From JAJYZP01 sp049964535 (GTDB taxonomy: Bacteria > Actinomycetota > Acidimicrobiia > Acidimicrobiales > Acidimicrobiaceae), in contig JBMFXG010000088.1 in the NCBI GenBank assembly GCA_049964535.1, forward strand, positions 1 to 10,839: a DNA stretch of 10,839 nucleotides. The letters run 5' to 3'. A program made the position numbers and the translations under genes. Within the stretch, counting starts at the first letter, position 1. Each line of letters opens with the position of its first letter. The notes under the pieces are model-generated. The model was not told the origin of the DNA. It saw nothing but the letters and a program-made list of their open reading frames with translations, and ran no database searches. Shown piece after piece: positions 1 through 7,183 of the stretch.

Positions 1-290
1 GATGGTTGTCGAATGGAGATCGTCGCCTTCTTACCAATATGCCTCATAGCTTGACCGAGTCCGACGGTCGTGGTGGTTTTCCCTTCTCCGAGCGGCGTTG
101 GCGTGATTGCGGAGACGACGACGTACTTGGCACGCTCCCGCTGGGAGAGCGCCTCGATGGCCTCAAGTTGTATCTTGGCGACGTTCGTGCCGTAGGTCTC
201 AAGCAGTTCGTCTGGTATGCCCATCTCACGGGCGATCTCGGTAATCGGTCGTAAACGTGCTGCTCGCGCGATTGCTAGATCACTCTCCAC
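1..290 (-). CDS. fhs: Formate-tetrahydrofolate ligase, N-terminal part (cut by window edge)
   Basis: This cytoplasmic enzyme joins formate to tetrahydrofolate using ATP, giving 10-formyl-THF for purine and one-carbon metabolism. Only the first 96 codons are visible; the family is usually about 550-560 residues, so the rest lies left of the window. The N-terminus reads ARAARLRPITEIAREMGIP at about residues 8-26, which is typical of the family. The family P-loop TPTPLGEGKTTTTVGLGQ follows at about residues 63-80, and the last visible residues (IRQP) lead into the conserved IRQPSxGP stretch. The start is GTG at 290-288: an in-frame TAA lies five codons upstream, and an AAGGCGGG ribosome site (304-297) precedes it by 6 bases. 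The next possible start, ATG codon 23, would remove conserved residues. The upstream neighbour on this strand is an acetamidase/formamidase 960 bases away, a possible formate source. Identification is very secure; the formate link is inferred. Confidence 0.94.
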   Translation of the reverse strand, partial: MESDLAIARAARLRPITEIAREMGIPDELLETYGTNVAKIQLEAIEALSQRERAKYVVVSAITPTPLGEGKTTTTVGLGQAMRHIGKKATISIRQP

Positions 291-316
291 TGTTGTCCCG
301 CCTTATCTGTTGCATC

Positions 317-346
317 GTTATACCGCTGGCATCTGCGTGCAACCAA
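317..346 (-). promoter_or_regulatory. Candidate promoter for fhs
   Basis: On the minus strand TTGGTT (346-341) and TATAAC (322-317) are separated by 18 bases, a reasonable sigma70-type -35/-10 pair. Transcription would start near 310, leaving a leader of about 20 bases that contains the AAGGCGGG ribosome site. The -35 box is a poor match, so this is a suggestion from spacing and position only. Confidence 0.35.
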
Positions 347-1192
347 GCGCCCTGCGTCCTGGTTCCTGATCGCAAAGCATAGCTTCGCAGTGGTTCACCG
401 AGAACCGCATTGTCTCTACCGACTTGTGGACCGATCTGGAGCGAGGTGCTCTACCTGCTCGTGGTGGCCCATACCTATGGTGTCGAGGACTCGGACGTCG
501 TCGACTCGCTCTGACGCTGCTTCGACGATCGTCGTCGTCGCTAGAGCGTTGCGGATGGGCCCGATTTGCTTTCGAGGTGACCTCCAGAGCTCTGAGGATC
601 TGCTCTCGGAGAGCGATAGCGCCCGTCACGGTATGTGGTGGCTTACGGTGGCCTCGTGCGGGTGCCGCCGTGGTGTTGCTTGGTGATAGGGACAGTGTCG
701 AGTGGTTGGGTAACGTCGTGTGATGCAGATCTCGTCTTCGAGCTAGAGGGAGGAGGTAGCTCTGTAGCCGATTGAGCGTACGGCGCTCAGCGAGATCTTG
801 TGCTTGCGACATGCCAGGGCGGTCGGTAGCGTGGCACAGGGGCACCTTTAGGCGGTAGAGCGACGATCGGTACTTTGGAGTCCGGTTAGTTCAGGACGAA
901 AAAGCAGCTCCCAGGTGAGGTTGCGTCCGGCGCAGCGGTAGCTCTCGAGTTGGGCGTGGGAAGAAGAAGGGAACGTGGTGGCCGAAGATTGCAGCTGCGT
1001 TCGATGCGACGCGTTCGTTCTGTGGTCATGATGCTGGGTTTGTGCGAGTCTGTACCGTTTTAGCTCTCAACTAAGTTAAGCTGCACGATCTCGCTTGCTG
1101 AACGCGTTTTAACACCGCGGGCGTGAGGAAGGTAGCTCGCTGCTTCGGTCAAGGCGTGTGTAGGACGTGTCGCACTTCTTATGTTCGGCGGA

Positions 1193-1236
1193 ACTGAAGG
1201 TTCATTGACCGTGTACTGAAGGTTGATTGACCGTGT
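1193..1236. repeat. Two tandem copies of a 22-base repeat
   Basis: Copy one spans 1193-1214 and copy two 1215-1236, directly abutting. Both begin ACTGAAGGTT and end ATTGACCGTGT; they differ at one base (C at 1203, G at 1225). The pair lies 14 bases beyond the amidase stop codon, on the downstream side of that gene. Two copies with no spacer do not make a CRISPR array. It could be a small tandem duplication, a double protein-binding site, or part of an mRNA 3' end. Confidence 0.85.
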
Positions 1237-1250
1237 GCGGTGTTCGTGCG

Positions 1251-2264
1251 CTATCGACCGTTGCGATACGAGGCAGCGAGTGCCTTTAACTTGTCGTGGG
1301 TACCGTTACGAAACGGTAGCTTCGGGAGGTGTCGCTTCTCTATCTTGGCGATGGATGTGTAGTTCGTGTCACACACGTTGGCAAGCGGCGATTGGACGGC
1401 TTGGGATACGAACTGGTACGCATCCATGTGGGAGAGCCCAAGTTCCTCAGCTACCCAGTTGACCATATCGAGTTGAGCGATGCGAAATGCGTCTTCGAGG
1501 GGCCGAGCCGAGCCGGTGGAGAGAATGTGCGTATCGCTCTCGAGACGGGGCCAAGGTGTCGTCACACCCTTGATCAGATCGATGACCACAACGGTATTCA
1601 TGGCACACTCCACGGCTACCCCGCACGTCTCGCCTTCGCCCTGTCGGGCGTGGCCATCGCCGAGAGAGAAGAGAGCGCCCTCCACGTTTACCCCGAGGTA
1701 GCACGTTACACCTTCCCGCATCTCGGGTGTGTCAAGGTTTCCACCGTGGGCATCTGGAACAAGAGCAGATCGAACTTCTAAGTTTGCTGGTGCTACACCG
1801 ACGGTCCCGTGCATGGGATCCATTGGAAGCGTAGTGGTAAAGTCAGAGTGCTTTGCATTGAAGCGACACGTTCTTCCTTGTCGGTTAAGCTCCCAAATCC
1901 AGACCAGTTCAGGGAGCGGGTCGTGAAGAGAGGCTGTGAGATGTGTGGAGGTCAAGGCCCCAAAGAGTGGCACTGTAGTCGACACAGCCCAGTCTCTTGC
2001 CGGCTCGATCGAGATGAAGTGCACGGCAATGGTGTCGCCCACCTCTGCGCCCTCAACGTAGAACGGACCGGTCTGCGGATTGAGAAATGGGAACTCGCAG
2101 ACCACGGAGACGAGGTCATCCTCGGATTGGATCTTGCCGGCGAAGCAGTCCTCGGTGAAGAGCTCCACCACGGTACCAGGAGCGATAGTTGCGACCGGTG
2201 CCGCACCTCCGAAGGTCCACACGTAAGAGTCAGGGGTCGGAGTGTACGCTACAACGTTGGGCAC
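1251..2264 (-). CDS. Acetamidase/formamidase family protein
   Basis: A 337-residue predicted cytoplasmic amidohydrolase of the FmdA/AmdA family (Pfam FmdA_AmdA), whose members split small aliphatic amides such as formamide or acetamide into ammonia and the carboxylate. Family motifs appear in order: TGPFYVEGAEVGD (65-77), MHGTVGVAP (151-159), HGGNLD (173-178) and GDGHARQGEGE (202-212). It is shorter than the roughly 400-residue FmdA and AmdA enzymes and fits the common 300-340-residue subgroup, whose true substrates are less certain. No signal peptide is seen. The start is GTG (2264-2262), with AGGAG about 8 bases upstream. It lies 177 bases downstream of an APC permease on the same strand, so uptake followed by hydrolysis of a nitrogen compound is a natural reading. 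Family assignment is firm; the substrate is not. Confidence 0.88.
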   Translation of the reverse strand: MPNVVAYTPTPDSYVWTFGGAAPVATIAPGTVVELFTEDCFAGKIQSEDDLVSVVCEFPFLNPQTGPFYVEGAEVGDTIAVHFISIEPARDWAVSTTVPLFGALTSTHLTASLHDPLPELVWIWELNRQGRTCRFNAKHSDFTTTLPMDPMHGTVGVAPANLEVRSALVPDAHGGNLDTPEMREGVTCYLGVNVEGALFSLGDGHARQGEGETCGVAVECAMNTVVVIDLIKGVTTPWPRLESDTHILSTGSARPLEDAFRIAQLDMVNWVAEELGLSHMDAYQFVSQAVQSPLANVCDTNYTSIAKIEKRHLPKLPFRNGTHDKLKALAASYRNGR

Positions 2265-2327
2265 GGGTAGATCTCCTCTTCTTTCTAAGGGTTAAAAACT
2301 ACTGTACTACAAATGCTTGGGATCTCC

Positions 2328-2363
2328 GAGGAGGGCCCACGCTGTGTGTCGTGGTCCCTCCTC
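2328..2363. other. Strong inverted repeat between permease and amidase
   Basis: Arms at 2328-2341 and 2350-2363 form a 14-bp stem with a single mismatch (C2336 against T2355) around an 8-base loop, CTGTGTGT. In the minus-strand transcript it lies downstream of the permease and 63 bases before the amidase start. No U-run follows it, so it is not a textbook intrinsic terminator. It could be a processing or mRNA-stability hairpin, an attenuator, or a protein-binding site. Confidence 0.7.
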
Positions 2364-2389
2364 ACTGACATCGGACTTGTGAAGAGGCT

Positions 2390-2415
2390 GAGATCTGACT
2401 CGGCACTCAGATCTC
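2390..2415. other. Inverted repeat after the permease gene
   Basis: GAGATCTGA at 2390-2398 and TCAGATCTC at 2407-2415 form perfect 9-bp arms around 8 bases. It begins 26 bases past the permease stop codon in the direction of transcription. No T-rich tail follows. With the larger repeat at 2328-2363 it makes a two-hairpin spacer, possibly dampening transcription between the two genes. Confidence 0.6.
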
Positions 2416-2441
2416 GCCCGAACCGGGAGCGGTACGGTTGT

Positions 2442-3908
2442 TTAGTTCGATGAGACGTTCACAGCGTTTGGATCCTCGGTGAAGACGTCCGCAATTGCAC
2501 CGATTGCTTGCGGAGACTTGGCTCGCTTGTAAAAGAGGAAGACGATACCGAGGACCATCCAGACTCCGACGATCGGTCCAGCGTAGGAGATCGGCGCCGG
2601 AAGCGGTGAGATGAAAGAGAACACGGGAACTCCCGCACCGGCGAACAGCGCCGGTACCAACACGACCATACCGATAATAGGTATGACACCGTGGAGCAGG
2701 ATATGAAAGTGTTCCCGTTCGTGTCTTAGGAAGTACACGAGCGAGGCAAGGTTCATCAAAATGTAGACAGCAACAACGACAATGGTTATGATCGTGCCGT
2801 CGACGGCGAAACCGTTGATCGGGTTGTACTCCAGTCCGAGGAAGAGTGTCGCTACCACGGTGATCACGAGCTGTGTGATCGCTGCCGTACTCGGAGTTTT
2901 ATACTTCTGGCTAATCTGTGCCAGCGCTTTCGGAAAGACGTTGACGCGTGCGAGAGCGTAGCCCATTCGGGTGGAGACGTTTGTGCCCGCATTGCCGTTG
3001 GCCAGAGTCGAATTGATAATCGCAAAGAAGACCAAGATCCAAAACAAGCCAAAGGAGCTCTTAGCAAGCGCCTGCCACGACGAGGCCGAGTTGAACGCTG
3101 CAAACTTTCCGGGACCGTAAAAGACCGTCACCGCATAGGTCGTAAAGACGTAGAAGATACCGATTCCGAGGGTGGCGGCGAGTATCCCGCGACGGATCGT
3201 AACCTTGGGTGACTTCGCCTCTTCTGCAAGTGGAGCGGCGGCTTCGAATCCAGCGAAGGCGAGGAGCGAGTAGACCGAACCTGCAATGACCCCGGTTATG
3301 CCATGAAACGCTTTTGGTGTATCGGTGGTCCCAAAGACCGACATGGTATTGTGTCCGCCGGCTTTTGCAATGAAAAGGACCGCAAGTACGCCGAAAACGA
3401 CGATCTCGATCGCACCGAGAATCGTGCCTGCCCGTGCGGATGTTGTGATGCCTCGATAGTTAATCGTGAAGACGATGAGCATCCCAACAATCGACCAGGG
3501 CCACCAAAGATTGGCAGGATAGCTATGAAACTCTAAGTTGAGCGTCGCCGCCACGGTGAAGCCGAGCTGTAAGAAGACGAGAGCGGGTACGAGGGCGTAG
3601 ACAAAGACGTAGCCCCATCCAATGAAGAAGCCGACGATTGGATGTAGGGCCTTAGCGCCGTAGGCAGCCAAGGAACCTGCTGAGGGGATACGGCTTGCCA
3701 GCTCGCCGATCGATACTGCGGTAAACATGCACGCTATGAGCGCTAAAAGCACAGAGAACGGAAGGTTTCCGCCAGCAAACGCTGCGCCGGCAGGAATCGA
3801 TGCAGCTACGGCAGCACCAGGCGCCATAGCGGTAATACTCTGAAACGTTACTTCGCGTAGACCAATGGCCCCCCGTCTCAGTTCAGGAACTGCGACACCA
3901 TCTGTCAT
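2442..3908 (-). CDS. APC-family amino acid/amine permease
   Basis: A 488-residue integral membrane protein with about twelve hydrophobic segments, the usual size for an APC-superfamily secondary transporter (amino acids, polyamines or related amines, driven by proton or solute exchange). The N-terminal TAMAPGAAVAASIPAG stretch (26-41) is the unwound, glycine-rich first helix. ELASRIPSAGSLAAYG (69-84) matches the conserved loop after helix 2. AFAGFEAAAPLAEEAKSP (217-234) is the classic helix-6 motif with its acidic loop, followed by the basic IRRG segment. The start is ATG (3908-3906) with GAGG a few bases upstream. The C-terminus is a short polar tail. The next gene on the strand is an amidase-family enzyme, so the cargo could be an amide, amine or amino acid whose nitrogen is then released. 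Family is certain; cargo is unknown. Confidence 0.9.
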   Translation of the reverse strand: MTDGVAVPELRRGAIGLREVTFQSITAMAPGAAVAASIPAGAAFAGGNLPFSVLLALIACMFTAVSIGELASRIPSAGSLAAYGAKALHPIVGFFIGWGYVFVYALVPALVFLQLGFTVAATLNLEFHSYPANLWWPWSIVGMLIVFTINYRGITTSARAGTILGAIEIVVFGVLAVLFIAKAGGHNTMSVFGTTDTPKAFHGITGVIAGSVYSLLAFAGFEAAAPLAEEAKSPKVTIRRGILAATLGIGIFYVFTTYAVTVFYGPGKFAAFNSASSWQALAKSSFGLFWILVFFAIINSTLANGNAGTNVSTRMGYALARVNVFPKALAQISQKYKTPSTAAITQLVITVVATLFLGLEYNPINGFAVDGTIITIVVVAVYILMNLASLVYFLRHEREHFHILLHGVIPIIGMVVLVPALFAGAGVPVFSFISPLPAPISYAGPIVGVWMVLGIVFLFYKRAKSPQAIGAIADVFTEDPNAVNVSSN

Positions 3909-4560
3909 GTATCCTCACTTTCATGGTTCCGACAACCCGTAAGTTGTTTGAGATAACGTAGCGTAGATACTGCGGTCGTGCTGGGTGAACAGTGTTAATT
4001 CTGAGAAAATGTTGAAAGAATCGTCGAACCTGGGCTCTCAAGGGATGGTGCTGTGGCTTTTCCCTGACTGGGCTCGCTCTCTGACTCTTAAGTCGTCCCT
4101 TGCATGAAGATACGTGAAGCTTGAGCTCTTAGAGTTCTTGGTACTCGGCGCTTGGAGCCATGCAATCGTTGGTGCGAAGATCTGCCCCGTAAGCTCAATA
4201 GCGCCTGTTCGGTCGCGGTCTTAGCGTTCAAGGTCACAGATCTGCGAGACCGTTCACATCGGCCAATGGCTGAACCGGATCTTCTTCGCTAGGTTTCGCT
4301 ACGCATCGAACTCGTTTTGATGCGCTGGAGTCGAAACTCCCCGCTGTCGTGGTCGCGCTGGTATGGCATTCGTGGGTTGGTCCGATCGAGGTGACCGTAG
4401 AACTCTTTGACAAGCTAGAGCGCTAGGGTGCTCCGCAGTCGTAGATGGTTGGTGCATGGCGGTGTGAGGTGAGAGCACAGGTGTGCTCACGTAGGTGTAT
4501 GAGTACGTGTGCGTGTGACAGATGGAGCGTTCGATTCCCCTTGGTGTCGGTCGATAGCCC
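3909..4560. other. 652-base stretch without a convincing gene
   Basis: This separates the last ABC permease gene from the APC permease gene. It must hold the permease promoter, but I cannot pick a clear -35/-10 pair. Short imperfect hairpins occur: ACAAC/GTTGT (3932-3936 with 3943-3947) in the permease leader, CGCATC/GATGCG (4302-4307 with 4319-4324), GGAGT/ACTCC (4327-4331 with 4336-4340) and GAGCAC/GTGCTC (4473-4478 with 4483-4488). None has a U-run. The 4473-4488 hairpin lies about 70 bases past the ABC operon stop and is the best placed to mark its 3' end. No RNA gene or mobile element was recognised. Confidence 0.55.
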
Positions 4561-5397
4561 CTAGGTGGGGGTTCGATCCAGCCGAGTGCGACGAGCAAGA
4601 AGACGAGCTGGCCGAAGGCGAGTCGGCCCCATGAAACGGCTGGCGACGAAAACGAGGGCGCCGAGAGATCCAACGAAGAATCCGACTGGAAGATTGGTCG
4701 TAAAACCGAGGGCAATCGATACCCATACGATGCCGAGTGCGATGACTGAAGAGAGCACCGTTGCGAGATGTGGTCGAGAGGTGAGAGCTCGGGCAGCTGC
4801 TGGAGGAGCGGTGAGGAGACTAAAGACCAAGAGTGCCCCCACGATTGGTAGAGCAACCGCCGTCACGGCAGCGACGAGTATGAGAAAGACCATTTCTAAC
4901 ACTGGCTCTGAGATAGCTTGTGCACCCGTGAGTTCAGGGAGGATGCTGCTTCTGAGAAGTGGACGATAGATGGCAAGCGTCACGACGACGATGATCACTG
5001 CGACAGCGGCGATGATTGGAATCTCGCTCCTGGAGACCCCTAAGAGTTGGCCGAAGAGCAGACCATAGACGCTCGATGCGTACGCACCTGACTGAGAGAG
5101 AAAGAGCGCACCGAGGCCGAGAAGAAAGACCATGGCAAGAGCGGTGGCCGTGTCCTTAGTCGAGCGCCTTCTCAACGCGGTCATTAAAAACGCTGATAGA
5201 AGCGAGAAGACCCCGAGCCCAATGAGGGAGCTGACGCCAACGAGCGCCGCGGCACCGGCGCCGGCGAATGCCCCGGTCGGGAGAGCGTGGGCAACGAAGG
5301 TGGATTGCCGAAGTACTACGAAGAAGCCGACGAGGCCGGAGATGATCGCGATAATCGTGGCCGCTTCCCAGGTTGCGATTGCGTATGGTGCAAACAC
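4561..5397 (-). CDS. Metal ABC transporter permease, ABC-3 family (second subunit)
   Basis: A 278-residue inner-membrane permease of the ABC-3 (ZnuB/TroD/SitD) family, with about eight hydrophobic segments. Together with the other permease it should form the channel for a divalent metal ion. Diagnostic stretches are VVLRQSTFVAHALPTGAFAG (27-46), YRPLLRSSILPELTGAQAI (144-162, the ATPase-coupling loop region) and PIVGALLVFSLLTAPPAAAR (184-203). It ends in an Arg-rich cytoplasmic tail. The start is GTG (5397-5395), whose first base is the last base of the upstream TAG stop (TAGTG), implying translational coupling. It is the last gene of the four-gene operon. Two different permease genes in one operon suggest a heterodimer, as in Sit/Tro systems, rather than the ZnuB homodimer. 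Confidence 0.9.
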   Translation of the reverse strand: MFAPYAIATWEAATIIAIISGLVGFFVVLRQSTFVAHALPTGAFAGAGAAALVGVSSLIGLGVFSLLSAFLMTALRRRSTKDTATALAMVFLLGLGALFLSQSGAYASSVYGLLFGQLLGVSRSEIPIIAAVAVIIVVVTLAIYRPLLRSSILPELTGAQAISEPVLEMVFLILVAAVTAVALPIVGALLVFSLLTAPPAAARALTSRPHLATVLSSVIALGIVWVSIALGFTTNLPVGFFVGSLGALVFVASRFMGPTRLRPARLLARRTRLDRTPT

Positions 5398-6335
5398 TAC
5401 TTACTCACCAGAGCTGAGGAGGATGGAGGTGTTGGCGTACTTCGTGGTTCGTCTTTCGCGAGTTGCTCGCCCACGGTATGCGTTCGACGTGGAAGGAGGA
5501 AGAATACAAGGGTAAGAAGGGCGACGATACAGAAGCTCACCGGCCAACCTACGCCTTGTGAAGTCCAAGCGACGCTGTCATAGGAGAGCAGTATGCCGGC
5601 CAGTGTCACTCCGATACCGATGGCGATCGAGAGGACGAGAGCGCTGCGGATCGAGTTGGTGCGACGGGTCGCTATGGTCGGTGGACCGATGAGGAGTGCC
5701 GTTGAGAGAATTGCTCCGGTCAGAAGCGCCGAAAGTGAAACCGCTGCCGCCAGTGCCAAGAGAAAGACCAGACTGATCCATCGAACTCGTACTCCTTGAA
5801 CCTGTGCAAGCTCTGGACTAACTGAGCTGAGGAGGAGAGGACGATAGATCCATGCAATCGTGAAGATCGAGACAGATCCGATCCCGATCGCTAGTGGCAG
5901 TGAGTTCGATGGAAGGGTGAATAAGGATCCGAACAGGACGCTTACCGTCGTACCGGTCGAGGTGGTAAGCGTGGTGTCGAGGTAGAGGAAGAGAGCGGCT
6001 ATGCCGAGAACTGCTCCGAGGACCACGCCAGTAACGAGATCTCTTCCGCGCACTCGCTTGGGTTGAAACGCTTCGAGGGCAAATGCTCCGATGAGGTTCA
6101 TGGCAACGAAGCCGAGGAGGGGACTGATATTGGCAAGGGCCGCCCCCGAGCCTCCCGCGGCACCGATGTCGGAGAGCGCGTGACCCGCAAAGGATTGTCC
6201 TCGAACGACGGTAAAGAGACCGACGACCGACGAGACAGTGGCACTCAAGGCTCCAACGACGATCGCCGTTCGTACGGCCGGGTTGGTAAGAAAGCCAGCG
6301 GCTACGATGTCATGGAGTAGCGTGCCGATGATCAT
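5397..6335 (-). CDS. Metal ABC transporter permease, ABC-3 family (first subunit)
   Basis: A 312-residue ABC-3 family membrane permease (ZnuB/TroC/SitC-like). The family start motif is VVRGQSFAGHALSDIGAAG (43-61), the coupling-loop region is YRPLLLSSVSPELAQVQGV (164-182), and the late helix motif is GAILSTALLIGPPTIA (207-222). A hydrophilic tail rich in Pro, Ser and Thr follows the last helix (about 277-312) and is not part of the usual fold. The start ATG (6335-6333) overlaps the ATPase stop as ATGA, a 4-base overlap that supports both the start and coupled translation. It shares the family motifs with the neighbouring 278-residue permease but differs in sequence and length, consistent with an old duplication and a heterodimeric channel. 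Confidence 0.9.
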   Translation of the reverse strand: MIIGTLLHDIVAAGFLTNPAVRTAIVVGALSATVSSVVGLFTVVRGQSFAGHALSDIGAAGGSGAALANISPLLGFVAMNLIGAFALEAFQPKRVRGRDLVTGVVLGAVLGIAALFLYLDTTLTTSTGTTVSVLFGSLFTLPSNSLPLAIGIGSVSIFTIAWIYRPLLLSSVSPELAQVQGVRVRWISLVFLLALAAAVSLSALLTGAILSTALLIGPPTIATRRTNSIRSALVLSIAIGIGVTLAGILLSYDSVAWTSQGVGWPVSFCIVALLTLVFFLLPRRTHTVGEQLAKDEPRSTPTPPSSSALVSK

Positions 6336-7183
6336 GGCTGAGACCTAGTCAAATTTCGATTTGGCTGTTGTTGGTCGTCATCGTGGTGGGAGGGACTGTC
6401 ACGTCCCGGTACGACGACGACACGACCGTTGACTCGGATGACTTCAACGTGATGGCCGTAGAGGGCGCTGAGGGACGAGGTTGTAACGACCTCCTCGGTA
6501 GGTCCACTGGCGAGTTTCGACTCGGCAAGATAGATTACCTGGTCGACAACTTCGAGAATCGGGTTGAGGTCGTGGGCCGAGAGCAAAATCGCGAGCCCGG
6601 CCGTTGCCTTGAGCGAAGTCAAGAGCTGAACAACCTCGTTTTCGGCTCGGACATCTAAGTTCGCAAGGGGTTCGTCAAGTAAGAGTAGGTCTGGTCGTCC
6701 AACGAGGGCGTGCGCTATCATTGCTCGCTGCTGCTCACCGCCGGAGAGAAGTCCGACGCGTCGGTCTGCGAGGTGGCTCATACCCACAGATTGCAGGGCC
6801 TCCTCTACCCGTTTGATTCGCTCCTTCTTGGTGATTGTACGACGGAGCCCGCGTCCGTTGATGCCAAGCTCAACAAGATCGAACGTTCGGATCGGGACGT
6901 CAGGATCGAGATTGATCTTCTGTGGCACGTAGCCGATCGACGGTCGACCGTGCTCACCAAAGTTTCGAGACTGAATCGTTCCAGACTCGTGCGGGATGAG
7001 TCCGAGAATGGCTTTGAGCAGCGTCGTTTTCCCCGCACCATTGGCGCCGATGAGACCCGTCAGTGTGGTGTGGTGGAGCGTAAAACTCGCATCGGTTAGG
7101 ATCCGTCTTCCGCCGACGACGATGTTGAGATCGACGACTTCGAGTGCGGGGTTTGAACTGTTGAGGGAGCGACCTTGATTCAT
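6332..7183 (-). CDS. Metal ABC transporter ATP-binding protein
   Basis: A 283-residue cytoplasmic ATPase that powers the metal importer. All nucleotide-binding motifs are intact: Walker A GANGAGKTT (46-54), Q-loop YVPQK (85-89), signature LLSGGEQQR (145-153), Walker B LLLLDEP (166-172), D-loop NLD (175-177) and switch histidine in SAHD (His204). The YVPQ form with DPDVP a few residues later is typical of the Zn/Mn/Fe ABC-3 partners (ZnuC/MntB/SitB type). The C-terminal tail (about 260-283) is polar, rich in Asp, Gln and Asn, and probably disordered. The start ATG (7183-7181) overlaps the stop codon of the binding-protein gene as ATGA. An active ATPase is clear; which metal it serves depends on the binding protein. 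Confidence 0.93.
   Translation of the reverse strand: MNQGRSLNSSNPALEVVDLNIVVGGRRILTDASFTLHHTTLTGLIGANGAGKTTLLKAILGLIPHESGTIQSRNFGEHGRPSIGYVPQKINLDPDVPIRTFDLVELGINGRGLRRTITKKERIKRVEEALQSVGMSHLADRRVGLLSGGEQQRAMIAHALVGRPDLLLLDEPLANLDVRAENEVVQLLTSLKATAGLAILLSAHDLNPILEVVDQVIYLAESKLASGPTEEVVTTSSLSALYGHHVEVIRVNGRVVVVPGRDSPSHHDDDQQQPNRNLTRSQP

Larger units (their letters stand above)
291..1250. other. 960-base stretch without a convincing gene
   Basis: This lies between the 3' end of the amidase and the start of fhs. Open frames exist (for example minus strand 845-318, 175 codons), but they are rich in Arg, Ser, Pro and His, match nothing I know, and have no good ribosome site. One minus-strand segment (about 445-590, in a frame different from the long open one) reads like ordinary protein, including ATTTIVEAASERVDDVRVLD, but stop codons close it at both ends. 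It may be the remains of a dead gene or chance. Apart from the fhs promoter candidate and a 22-base tandem repeat at 1193-1236, I see no RNA gene, insertion-sequence ends or array here. Confidence 0.6.

Noticed and set aside
318..845. Minus-strand open frame of 175 codons
   Set aside because: Composition is dominated by Arg, Ser, Pro and His, there is no ribosome site and no recognisable motif. It looks like a chance open frame.
1193..1236. Start of a CRISPR array
   Set aside because: Only two directly abutting copies with no spacers and no cas genes nearby.
2328..2363. A guanidine (ykkC or mini-ykkC) riboswitch before the amidase
   Set aside because: Amidases and permeases are plausible partners, but the loop does not show the ACGR motif and the ykkC conserved core is absent.
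4471..4490. Hairpin GAGCAC/GTGCTC as terminator of the ABC operon
   Set aside because: Only six base pairs, no U-run after it on either strand; kept only as a remark in the gap description.
4528..4579. tRNA T-arm-like strings (GTTCGATTCC and GGTTCGATCC)
   Set aside because: No matching acceptor stem, D-arm or anticodon arm at the right distance, and the second lies inside the permease coding region.
4565..6320. Several plus-strand open frames opposite the ABC permease genes
   Set aside because: They are antisense shadows of clear ABC-3 permease genes, rich in Arg and Ala, with no family resemblance.
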